From positions 7,306 to 20,743 of the forward strand of contig SGPL01000571.1 in assembly GCA_004802705.1 (NCBI GenBank): a stretch of DNA of 13,438 bases. Reading direction: 5' to 3'. Position numbers and translations under genes: made by a program. This DNA comes from Bondarzewia mesenterica (lineage: Eukaryota > Basidiomycota > Agaricomycetes > Russulales > Bondarzewiaceae). Below the pieces are notes generated by a model, which worked only from the letters and a program-made list of their open reading frames with translations, had not been told where the DNA came from and searched no databases. Shown here one piece after another: positions 1-9,860 of this stretch (position 1 is its first letter; every line of letters starts with the position of its first letter).

Positions 1-2739
1 TAGTAATAATTATGCATGCATAAAAATTATAANGAATACAATCAANAAAACATCAGTTATANAGTAGCAATNATATGATGTCAATGNATATAAAAGAGCA
101 TAGAGGTAATATAAGATAGTGAATAATGAGGAAGGTGCAAGGACAGTGATAGTAGTGAATNAAAGAGTGTTTATATATATTAATATCTATAAAATAATTC
201 AATCAATNTTATACTTATCACTTAGATTTTTACANANAGNACAATATCTTTAAGTCTCATGCTTNTATTATNATTNCTTTGTCTATNATTGTGNAGTAGT
301 CTATTTATATCTTTGAGATCATTTATAGCTTGTNTGAGAATCTATTGCATATTATTTTTAGAAAAAAAGNTGANAATTGCAAAATTNACTTAGANGAAGN
401 GCTTAAGTAGGNAGTGAACAATNATATTNTAAAACTCAAAGTTAAAGATAAAAGAGTGAAATTGGGAGGAAAAGAGTATCTATTTTGGCTTGTAATTNAA
501 CAAATGTGCTTAATGTANATTTTTGATATGACTAGCTTTAATTTTATATTTTAAACCCTCNGCTAATATATCNTGACANTATTGANGCTTTNATTGAGTT
601 TAAAATTTGCCAATGTATTCTNNACAAAATATACTTGATNCNTAGCTTCTGCTATTAAGAATAGATCTTTATATTANTGATATTATTAAAGCTATACTNT
701 ATTAAATTTATTGTAAATTCTANAGTGANTAGTAAAAATGTACATACCTTTGTCATGAATGTNGATAATAATAATAGTTCTAGATGTAGCATCATTTTTA
801 GTGTGTTTATCTTTAAATNAAAATCATTTGCTGCAGTGGATNATTCTCGATGATTGTAGTGANAAGCACTGTCAGNAGACTGATGCTNGTGGTTTATTTT
901 NTATTTTAAAATGAGATATAAGGTAATTATTNANTAAAAATATTAGCNACAAGCTCATGAGAGGTTTNAAATNACAGTTAATAATAGTGATGCAACTTGA
1001 AGAGCATATAATTANATTATNATAAGCAATAAANAAAGTGAACCTTTAAATATAGTGAGATGTTAGTTGTGTATTANAATAAANTCATTTAGCNTAGCAC
1101 ATTAATGAATGTGAGATCCAGGTNTTTATTTAGTTATAATAATGAGTAGAAAAAGAAGGGGAAATAAGTCATGNTACTTTTAGCTGTAACTATTAACTAT
1201 ATTTAAAATTACAAGCTAATAAGGTTTTTTATTACTGATATCAATNATTCNTCTAAAGTNTGCTGCTTGACGTCTATAACATGCTCTTATGAGCTCTTTT
1301 ATGCATCTTTNTCCTCTTTGTCACTAGTTNAATTATCAATTTATTGTATTATTTATAATTTTTTTGATGGTATACTCNTNTTNTATNAAATACTCACTTT
1401 TTTCTTTTTGTTAACTTTATCAGATCATNAATATTACTNAAATANGGTCTTTATATTATAAATNTAAAATTAGTCTTTNTATAAAAAAAAAAGGTATATA
1501 AAATATTTTATCTNTTTNAAANTCCTNTTNANTATGCANACTGAATAGAGGNAGCAAGAAAANTTGAACTTTCTCCTAGACCTAAGATATGCATGAAAGG
1601 TTANTTTGTATTTAANGAAGTGACCTTTATAAAAGATATTTGATAAAATANTGATATATNTTATATNATTATNAGATAANTATCTGTNAANATAAAAAAN
1701 ATATCNACNATANNTTTCTAACTCTTTAAGCCNTNAAATTTNNNTNTAATAGTTGATGATATTTATTTNTAATATATTNTTTAGTGACATNAANATTTNT
1801 TAGTATTTTATAGAGNTNAATTATATNTAGAATTATNCATGTCAGTGTNATGATGCTTAAGGTAAGAGAGGTAAAAAATTACTTGGTGNATTTAAATAAT
1901 AATTTATTATTAAANAATCTCAGTTTTNATGATTTGCATANACTCAATAGTAAGTATTGCACTNATCATTTTTGATATTTGTANGATAAANTTTTTAGCA
2001 TTTATNAAGACTTTAACNNTAAAACTNATAAGAGTAATTTTTTGTGANNTCCATTTGATATGTTTNAAGAGTTTTTNAANTANAATAATTCTCTNTNAGC
2101 ANTAGTATAACATAATATAAAAGTTTGAAGATGTACTGATTCNTTTGAGTGATCAGAGATAAAGAATAATTAAATNGATATNTTTAGATATAGAAAATTN
2201 CCTTGTCTNAAGAGCACTCATTATACATCATCTANTTGCATTCATCCTTGACTNCAAATATGCATGTATGCTTNATATATCTTTATTTTTNTTAAGATGA
2301 AATAACAAATTAGTGTTTNTTTTNTCTTTATAGGCTATCCTANAATTAATATNTTTAATTTAGAATTTCACATGAGCTATAACTTAGCATCAATGTCAAC
2401 TTTTTAATGCAGCTTTTTGAGTNATTATAGTGTTCTTAAGCACANTATTTATATATATATCAATAATATAAACATNTCATTTCTTGGATTTTTGCTGAAT
2501 GGACTTACTATGTGCTGTAGTTTGGTAGTTAGCAAAGATGACTTTTATCAANAGANATAAAAAGATAGGAATTAGATAAAGATGAATANATAATTNNNTT
2601 TTTTTCATTCATGTTTTTATATTCTGATTTAGACTTTTAAGATTTTAGCATAATAAGATANNTATAAAAAATAAGNAAGAGCATNCAATGTGCTGNGATA
2701 TTAATGTAATATTTTAATAATNNAGTGAAGGNANTGNAA

Positions 2740-3650
2740 TATTGTGGNCAAANGNTCAAGCAGTATAAAAGAGAGAATGAATAAAATGTGAAGANAAAAT
2801 AAGATNATAGTGAANGATCAATGAAGTTNAGAAGACAGAGTCACTAAGATAGCAATAAGTCANAATAATNTTGAAGNTTGCAGTAAATTATAGTAAGTCA
2901 TAGCNAAATTAAAATTAAAGTCANAGTTTANAATTCACAGTNATAGTTTGCATATATAAAGTGAGGTTTGAAGTCTGAGGANTGATCTATTATTTTNNAA
3001 NGATGTACAGTAGCTTATATACTGAGTGAGNAGTGNANGTGAGAGACTAAAAAATATAACAAATGTTAAATAANNAAGNTANAAAATNAGAGAGAGAGGN
3101 TAAAGTNAGAGAAAGAAGAGTCAAATGAAAAATAGGAATAAAAATGCATAATGACTAATAATCTANCATTTTATTAAAGGNAAGTGAAGACATNTAANTT
3201 CAAAAGCTAAAAGATAATCTAACAAAGTTGATANGTGCTCTATAAAGTATTNAAAAANNATATGNGATAAAAACATCAAAATGNATAACTACATGCTTTG
3301 AGNAATATCAGATTAAAATANGTTGAGGGGGATATCNTAAAAAGTCAGCCGATGATGCTGAAAGCTAGTGATCTAAAAGGAATATCTTAAATNCAGCTCA
3401 GCATCTTCAATTTTGANNGTCCAACATANGANGGAAGNCCTAAAGCATTAATAATAAATNGTCTCATNATCNAAANGTGAAGAAGTAAAATTAAGAGTAG
3501 TNGAGAAAGATTGCAAAAGGTTGCAAANGATNAAAAGACATNACAAATNGATNAAGATTGTAAGAGCTATAGATCAGAATCTAAAGGGAAAAATAGTNGN
3601 ATATAGGCATAGNNAGNAAGNGTGCTTATCACTATGCATTGCAGTGGCCT
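2740..3650. other. Purine-rich block on the plus strand
   Basis: The plus strand is strongly purine-biased. In 2761-2820, 44 of 57 readable bases are A or G, and GA/AG runs recur, for example around 3090-3120. It ends near 3650, where the plus strand becomes pyrimidine-rich. Purine loading is common on coding strands, so this could be the trace of an old plus-strand gene or transposon, but stops and N bases prevent a test. A small G+C-richer spot at 3345-3410 carries one of the rare CpGs and an 8-bp inverted repeat (3354-3361 with 3398-3405). Confidence 0.5.
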
Positions 3651-3661
3651 ATTCTCAATAA
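3458..3661 (+). other. Short N-containing open frame, no start codon
   Basis: This frame runs 67 codons between a TAA at 3455 and a TAA at 3659, inside the purine-rich block. It is lysine- and arginine-rich; readable pieces include EKDCKRLQ and KIVRAIDQNLKGKIV. It has no ATG near the beginning, and several codons contain N that could be stops (TNA, TNG). No family is recognised. It may be a decayed coding fragment or a by-product of purine richness, which generates Lys, Arg and Glu codons by itself. Confidence 0.12.
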
Positions 3662-4080
3662 GTTTGTATTTTAGACATAATACATNAGNTAATAATTTNT
3701 GTCATATTTTANCTACATNATTNTCAAGGATNCTTNAATTACTNATAGTATCANTCTCACTNAGTCTAGTTTAGTTATACTTATCCAGAGTCAGAGTAAC
3801 TCCTAGCNAATCATTACTATTTTTTTCTNTAANNACTGTATGCTCTNATTATTTACTTATTGAGGCAATTCTAGCCTTTTCTNTCACANTGATTACTATA
3901 TATTACTATAAAGATTATGTTATTTTTTACANNTTATATGTAAAAGGCAAGTGTCTCACNTAACTTAGCTCTTATTTATCTACTTTTAAANTCNCTTCTT
4001 CTNTANAGTTATTTTTATTTNTGCACANTCAATTTTTAAAAATACAGTCATCATNNTACACTTCTNCTTATTATGCTTAT
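3650..4080. other. Pyrimidine-rich block on the plus strand
   Basis: Here the plus strand is dominated by C and T. In 3961-4020, 41 of 56 readable bases are pyrimidines. It directly follows the purine-rich block, giving an abrupt strand-bias reversal near 3650. No reading frame is recognisable on either strand. Confidence 0.45.
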
Positions 4081-4672
4081 AAAAAAGTGTAGTACTGCAT
4101 TAANGAGCAAAACTTCATAGTATGTTTATTTNAATTTTTTCCCTATACTCNATCTTANATCTATATCATAGTNTGAAGGCTAAAAGTTCTCAAACNANAT
4201 GATAAGTTATCAATTTGTATGTCTCAACATGTTAAAACTTATTTATAATTTTTTCTTCTTATAAAGTCAGNCAGTTCAAGAAGTAATTAACTCNATGATG
4301 CAGGTNNAAGGAAAATCTAGCTNAGNTGTATTATTNTAAGTNANACATTNAATGCTATCTATATNTAATTAGTGCTATATTNATTTNTAAAGGCTANTAT
4401 TAAAAAGTAGAGTGTACATTATTGATACTTGTGCATGCTCTGTACTTTATTTATATATATTTATATAAAACTCATCAGCAAAAGATCACTTTTTAAGTTA
4501 AATAGTACACTTAACTTTATACTTATTATAACTGATATTTAAGGCTATTGCATTTTAAAAATAGTGGTAAACTTGTTTTACTGTCTTCTGCTATAAGCAA
4601 GTGAGTTACAATTATAGCTTTTGTATGTATACAAATTTTTCACTTCTGAAAATAATAGAAGGGGTTAAAATT

Positions 4673-4701
4673 CATCATATGATGAGAAAAAAAAAAAAAA
4701 A
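4673..4701 (+). repeat. 12-bp palindrome followed by a 15-base poly(A) tract
   Basis: CATCATATGATG (4673-4684) is a perfect palindrome, followed after AG by 15 consecutive A residues (4687-4701). A poly(A) tract of this length could be the 3' tail of a decayed retroposon lying upstream on the plus strand. I found no target-site duplication or recognisable element body, and A tracts of this size can arise by slippage in such AT-rich DNA. Confidence 0.55.
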
Positions 4702-5820
4702 GTCTTTAAAATAGGCCCACTCTGATGCTACTAATATGAATGAATCTTTACTAGCAAAGATAGAGAAGGAATATAGAAATCGAATAATTTTGAATTAATA
4801 TTGTGTATACTGTTTAATTTGTTTTTGATTAACTTAGTTATTGTATGCTAGTAATAAATATAATGATATGCACAATAGTGAACTTATGTTAAATATATGA
4901 TTGGATGAGTTTAATATGGATAAACTTAATCTCCTTCTGATCTATAAGTTTTTACCTCTATTTTAGCTGACACTCTATCTTACATTTATTTTAGCTTATA
5001 TTATTTTATTGCTTTTTCTAACTCGAGTTTAATTGATCGAAATTCTGTATTGAATGTCATTACTAAGCCCATTATGTTTTAAGATAAACACAATATTCAG
5101 TTCTTACATGAACAAGATCAGTAAGTCCTTTTATAACTATTTTTATATTGCTCTGTTTTAATTAGCCTTCATATAAGTATAAAATTAAGCAATTCAAATC
5201 TCCTATGCTAAGCAATAACTACTGTTTGCTTGCATCAGTAGTGAAGATTTTTTTTTGTAGAAATACAAATAATAAAATTGAATAACACTCTAAAAACTTC
5301 AATATATCATATAGGTGCCACTATTAATAGCAATATTGCTTCTGAGCATGATTTAAAAATGCCAGCAACTCTTGTAACTAACCATATAATGTAAGTCCAT
5401 GAGTGTTGTTATAAATCATTTTTAAGTCATTTTCATTTATATCACACAGAAATATACAAGTAAATATATATGACAGTATATAAGCCTATTTTTATTTGAT
5501 TTTCTGTGCTTATTGGCTTTAACATAGTATATTTTTGATGTATCTTATGCTAGATATTTGACAACATTTGTAGTATTTTTGGAAATAGTTATTCCTCCAT
5601 AGGTGCATTTGCTATTTATTATACTAATCTTTCTTTGAGTTTGTTATTGTAAATATTTCTTTTGTATTTTTTTTTTCTGATTGTCTCATTGACTTAAATA
5701 ATATTAGTAAATAAAAGACTAAAAAAAAAACTATCTGGGACTCTCTATTTTAGCCATTTTATTCAGTCAATGTTAAAAACTTCTTTATTAATTTTATAAG
5801 TTCTCATATGTTGTAAGTAA

Positions 5821-5838
5821 TTAATTTAATTTAATTTA
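5821..5838. repeat. Pentanucleotide microsatellite (TTAAT)3
   Basis: Three exact TTAAT units plus a partial TTA lie between AAGTAA and CACAAC. It is a short simple repeat, with no function inferred. Confidence 0.7.
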
Positions 5839-5991
5839 CACAACTTATATATTGTATCTTCAAGTGCTGTGAATAATAATTAATATACTATCTCAGAGTA
5901 TAGTCTATAATTCTGCTGCCATATAATAAAGCAGTTTAAAAGTGAACATAGTGATGAAAAAATAATATTAGTATTAAACTAACTGCTTTTA

Positions 5992-6058
5992 TTATCTAAA
6001 CTTGCTCGGGGTCTTCTATTTTTTTTTTAAAGAAACTTAGTTGTTCAAGTTTAGATAA
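5992..6058. repeat. 13-bp perfect inverted repeat with 41-nt spacer
   Basis: TTATCTAAACTTG at 5992-6004 is the exact reverse complement of CAAGTTTAGATAA at 6046-6058. The arms do not extend further on either side. The spacer contains one of the rare CpGs, inside CTCGGGG, and a run of ten T residues. The structure could be a hairpin, the end of a decayed miniature inverted-repeat element, or chance. My rough expectation for a chance 13-bp pair this close in a window of this size and composition is about 0.1. Confidence 0.6.
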
Positions 6059-6757
6059 CTTTAGTTTTTAAAGCCAAAGTGATAAAATAAAGCTATACTC
6101 AAAGAGTATATGAGTATAAGAGGATATAAGTGAGTATGAGATAAGTTAGATAATTAATATCTGAAAGTAATAATGAATAGTGAGCTTAATTTTGATAGTA
6201 ATTAGAATGGGTGAACTGATAGAAAGTAACTTCAAATAAAAAAGACAATAATTCTATCTTGACTGGCAGACTCTAAATTGAGTTTGACTAACTTAATCAA
6301 GCTTAAATAATATACTTTGGACTTATAGTAAATATAAATTATTATAGATGATTATTTTAGCAGCACTCTACATCTTGAAAAATATTCTGTGAAAACTAAA
6401 GGACAATATTAAATATTCTGAACAGCTGTGTGCCTTCAGAAAACTTCACAAATATGATGATGAGTTAATATCTCTATGTGAGATATTATAAAATAAGTAT
6501 GCACTAAGCAAGTCTTCAAAGTATTGTAGCTCTCAGTACAAGCAAGTTGAAGATGGCTTAGATCAAGAATGAATTTAGTATGTTAAAGATCAAAAGATAG
6601 TTTTATTAAGCTGCTAGTAGATACTAGTCAGTCTTAAAGAGTCAGCTAGTAAAGTTATGCTAAGGTCAGTAGACACTTTGTATTGCAATTGTAACTATAA
6701 ATAAAGGAACAATAACTAAAGCATAAAAAAACTTGAGTTAGACTGAAAACTAGAAAA

Positions 6758-7177
6758 TTAGGAAAAAAAAAAGTAGGAAGTTGTTATATTTGAAAAAGTG
6801 CTCTCTGCTTCCTCTTTTATCAAATTTTAAAGGGGCAACATATGTACACTTAGTAGCAAACAAATAGAACTTTAATAATACTTTATATAGCTAGAATAAA
6901 TAAAAAACAATATTGAAACACTAAATGAGTCAATATGACTCTTGCAGCTCCACCAAACTATGCATGGCTATGTAAAGTTAAGGCTATATATCCACTGCTT
7001 TGAGAGAATGGAGAGTTTGCATTCTTTATAATCCATAAACTCAGTTCTCAAATTTGAGTTGAAATAGATCTAAGTCCTTTGGTTTATAACAAGTTTTTTA
7101 AATTCTTTGACTGCAAGTCCCTCATATGGATAGTGATAGACTTGTTTTATTGCCTTTAAAATCTGGACATGCAGAGC
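6758..7177 (-). pseudogene. Candidate decayed coding frame, faintly copia-like
   Basis: On the minus strand a single frame runs 140 codons with only five stops: TAG at 7072-7070, TAG at 6970-6968, TAA at 6874-6872, TAA at 6829-6827 and a closing TAA at 6760-6758. The first three open runs are 35, 33 and 31 codons, whereas local frames average a stop every 12-14 codons. A piece reading IYFNSNLR (7069-7046) lines up with the GYSDSDWA-type segment that begins the RNase H domain of Ty1/copia elements. The Ser-to-Phe and both Asp-to-Asn differences are each a C-to-T or G-to-A change. A preceding ILKAIKQV resembles the ILRYLKGT segment found upstream in that family. Spacing from the ILRYLKGT-like piece to the DW-like position is too long, the downstream EAEY motif is not found, and there is no start codon. 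With so many frames available, three such runs in a row are expected about once by chance in a window like this. Treat as a lead only. Confidence 0.15.
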
Positions 7178-7329
7178 TTATCAATCTTCTAAATTAAAAG
7201 ATAAAATGTATTATACTTAGTAAAATAAAGTAAAATAGTCAGTTAACTAGCTTTAATCCTCAAATTATTTGCATGTGATACTTTATGAGTTTGATCAGCT
7301 TACTTATATTTTTAAGAAAAGGGAGTCCC

Positions 7330-8390
7330 AAACAACTATTTGTTTAAAGAGACGTATCATATGAAAGAAAAGCATAAGTGAAGACAACAGAGTGGGGATA
7401 AACAAAACTTTTGTAGGTAAAGACTAATATAAAAGAAGGCAGTAGTTGTATGCAAAAGAGATTTCTATTATTAAGCTTTTTATCAGAGGTATAAGATATG
7501 ATAATTAGAATATCAAAGGATACATATATCAAGAAGAGCGTAGATAGTCAAGAAGNAAAAAAAGAACTTGACAAAATTTATAATAAAGTAAAGAAAAGAT
7601 GGTGGCACTTGTATTAAGAAGAAAAAAAAGAATATAAGTTCATGTTTAACAGATTATAGATCAGATTATCCCTCAATCATTTTTCTACACCTACTCAACT
7701 TATTCATCTCATCATAAATGTAGATAATGAGATTGAAGTGAGAGGGGCTGGTGATCAAGATAATGATAAAAGATCTCATGCTTTATATATGTAATTAGAG
7801 ACTTATAAGGCCTATATATTTTCTAATGCCTTCTCACTCACAACTTTACCTTTTTCCTCATCCTTTCAACTTAGATGAATACTTCAACACACTAAACTGA
7901 AGAAGGCGATGACTTGTTAAAAGGTGTACGTAGGCCAAAAGGGAGAAAAGAGGTTAACAGCTAGCATTCAGAGAAGACTTGAGCCATGCTCATTGAATAT
8001 AAGGAATGAACTAAAGTGGTTATTGTGGAGAAGTAAGTTGTAGATTAAAAATATAGAGAGGTAAGATGCACAAGATAGGATTCAGTGATTAAAGTCGAGT
8101 GAGAAAAGACAAGGAAAGAGCAGTCATAGATAAGCTGGAATAGAATAATTTAACAGTTTAGCTGTGTCGAGGAGCTCAATGAAGAAGGTGGACTGAAAAA
8201 ATAAACTATGAGTAATGACTCTATAAAAAATGAGATGATAAGGGCAGAGATCATAAAATGAGGATAGTAAGTCAAGCAATATAGATTGTAGAGAGAGGTA
8301 GCTTACGTAGAGGCAGAGAAGATTGAAGCATTAGAGGGGTAAATGCATGATAGACATAGAGCAGATGAGGATAAGAGTATGACTTACTTG
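7330..8390 (+). other. Purine-rich, higher-GC block with clustered CpGs
   Basis: This is the compositionally least decayed part of the window. G+C reaches about 43% in 7921-7980 and 8281-8340, and 43 of 60 bases in 8281-8340 are purines. Seven of the window's 22 CpGs (7353, 7539, 7907, 7929, 8096, 8168, 8306) fall within about 960 bases, roughly six times the rate elsewhere. That fits a younger insertion, a once-constrained coding relic, or a segment protected from C-to-T decay. No known domain is recognised. A single N occurs at 7556. Confidence 0.55.
7498..8040 (+). pseudogene. Candidate decayed coding frame in the purine-rich block
   Basis: The frame starts at an ATG (7498) and stays in register for 181 codons with only five internal stops: TAA 7615, TAG 7657, TAA 7792, TGA 7876 and TAA 7918. 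A TAG follows at 8041. The longest open runs are 44 and 40 codons. All five stops could come from Gln or Arg codons by C-to-T change, or from Trp by G-to-A change. Around 7730-7790 twelve of 21 codons begin with G, as in real genes. From about 7893 the G-first bias moves to the next frame (27 of 69 codons against 14 and 16 in the other two), which reads GDDLLKGVRRPKGRKEVNS at 7899-7955. That suggests a frameshift or an intron. A pyrimidine-rich run ending in CAACTTAG at 7874 resembles a 3' splice site. The second forward frame is also fairly open here, so the case is weak, and no protein family is recognised. Confidence 0.2.
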
Positions 8391-9860
8391 CTTAACTTTT
8401 ATGCTGATATGCTCATGTATATCTCTTGCCTTATTTCTCTAATTCTCTTTACTATTCTATCTCTTGCACCTTGCCCTTCCTATCTCAACTAATTTTAGCA
8501 CTAGTCTATTACTGCTCTCACTTATTCACTTCTTTTTAATCTTCTTTCTTAATCACTATCATTCTTATCACTGCTTCAGAATTATGCACTCAGAACTTTT
8601 TAACTAGTCTATAATTATGGCTCTTTACTTAAAATTTGACCTTATCAGATATCACCTTTAAAAGCATCATGTGATTGTCATTAATTTCAAATAATTTTGA
8701 AGTGTGATACTACTTTTAGTGATCTTTATTAATTTTCAACTCTAAGTCTATACAACATTATTTTACATAACATAAATTAATCCGCTACTTTATCTCTTAC
8801 TTTATTTATTTAGTTCAGTATTTTATCTCAGTTATACTTCAACAATCTTATTTAAAATGAGTTAAACTTGAATTTTATTGCAAAATACATCAGTATCTTT
8901 TCAATCATACACCTCTGAGAATGCACTCTTTAGTTTATAATAGTTATAAGTATTAATATAAATAAGTTAATTTAGCTATTAAAGGCAAACAAGAAAGGCA
9001 TATCTTTTAGCACACACATATTAATATTAGCTAGTGCTTTAAGTAAGACAAGCATGATATTTATTCATGACATGCCTAAACTCACTAGCTTTTAATTCTT
9101 TTATTTAAATATGAATACTTTATTAACAAAAAAGAAATAACTCTTTTGATTAAGATAAGTTTTTGCACTATAAAAAGATTTCCCTCCCTGTAGAGTATGC
9201 ACATATTAAGCAACCTTTTGGCTTATACTTTAATTGTATAGTATATATTATATCTATAGTAATTATAATTGATCTTAAAGTGTAGTGTTAATTTATGATT
9301 ACTCTAACAGTTTTTTTAAAGCATCTATATTTTTATTTACCTTCTTAGAGTATGTGCTTTTATCGAGGATTCATGATAATAACTTATCTGTTAAGGCATT
9401 TATCATAATACTACATACTATTACATTTTAGAGAATAATTAAAGGGAAAATGAAGATTAATTTGAATATAAATAATGTTTATCTCTTAGTGAGGCAAGAC
9501 ACAGTCTAATTATCAATATGTCAATCAATGTATTTTATAGAGTTCCGTATAAAATATCATGTCTCTTACTCAAATTGTCTTAAGTTTTTGAGCATGTTTA
9601 AAAACTTCACTCAAAGCTGTATGTCTTGAGCATCTCAATTTAGCTGACTCTCATTAAATTTACTATTTTGAGATTAAAATTCTCAAACACTCTTTTACTT
9701 TTAACTTTCTTACATCTTTATTTCTAATAACTGAACATAAGTTTATCTTTGATATTAGCCTCATTTTTTATACTCTACACCAGATAGGCTTCTAACATCA
9801 CTAATTCTACATAATTGAAGTAATAACAAGTACAATGCCTGCTCTACTTTTGCCCTTGTT
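8390..9860. other. Pyrimidine-rich gene-free block
   Basis: At about 8390 the plus strand switches from purine- to pyrimidine-rich: 43 of 60 bases in 8461-8520 are C or T. CTCTT, TATCTC and CACTT words recur, and the bias fades by about 9860. On the minus strand, 8700-8390 gives protein-like pieces such as SKLFEINDNHMMLLKVISD, but stops occur at about the random rate and no single frame stands out in G-first codons (26, 13 and 25 of 103). No gene is called. A decayed minus-strand gene converging on the preceding block is possible but unproven. Confidence 0.5.

Larger units (their letters stand above)
1..4397. other. Gene-free AT-rich DNA with scattered ambiguous bases
   Basis: No intact gene is visible on either strand. 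Stop codons are dense in all frames and A/T dominates. Single N bases are scattered throughout (31 in the first 600 positions, about 5%), so every longer reading frame crosses codons that could be stops. Only three CpGs are readable (848, 1271, 3350). The last N of this stretch is at 4397, after which the sequence is N-free for over 3 kb. The flanking base style does not change at that point, so this looks like a data-quality or assembly boundary rather than a biological one. Repeat-derived or heterochromatic DNA is the likely nature, by inference only. Confidence 0.75.
4398..7330. other. Gene-free AT-rich DNA, free of N
   Basis: No intact gene, RNA gene or full mobile element is seen. The stretch contains simple A and T tracts, a (TTAAT)3 array at 5821-5838, several short palindromes, a 13-bp inverted repeat at 5992-6058 and a purine-rich patch at about 6100-6260 with repeated GAGTAT-like words. 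CpG is nearly absent (4782, 5024, 5038 and 6007). The adjoining palindromes 5321-5330 and 5329-5340 (the latter AGCAATATTGCT) overlap by two bases. The one stretch with a notably open frame, minus strand 7177-6758, is listed separately. Confidence 0.7.

Noticed and set aside
100..170. Possible inverted copy of 8440-8560 (shared AAGGTGCAAG)
   Set aside because: The exact match is only about 10 bases and the flanks align poorly. Matches of that size are expected many times in a window this long.
1267..1461. A 64-codon plus-strand frame
   Set aside because: It starts at TTG and contains several N-bearing codons (NAA, NTN) that may be stops. Its composition is that of T-rich DNA, with no recognisable domain.
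1470..2113. Two minus-strand frames of 106 and 67 codons (1470-1790 and 1910-2113)
   Set aside because: Both are open only because many codons contain N. A large share of residues is unreadable, so the length has no meaning.
3340..3375. GCCGATGATGCTGAA read as an A-D-D reverse transcriptase-like motif
   Set aside because: Stops follow directly, the upstream frame contains Ns, and no other reverse transcriptase motif is nearby. A three-residue match carries no weight.
1..4397. Ns as marks of C/T or G/A ambiguity at CpA or TpG sites (a RIP signature)
   Set aside because: In the first 600 bases 23 of 31 Ns have T before or A after, against about 61% expected from composition, and a second sample (1441-1800) was close to expectation. 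No clear enrichment.
7344..7532. A 62-codon minus-strand open frame, the longest without N
   Set aside because: It begins with TTG rather than ATG, is hydrophobic simply because it reads the pyrimidine-rich complement of a purine block, resembles no known protein, and frames of this length are expected by chance here.
8390..8715. Minus-strand protein-like frame (pieces such as SEAVIRMIVIKKED)
   Set aside because: Stops occur at about the random rate, and G-first codon counts (26, 13 and 25 of 103 across the three frames) do not single out one frame.
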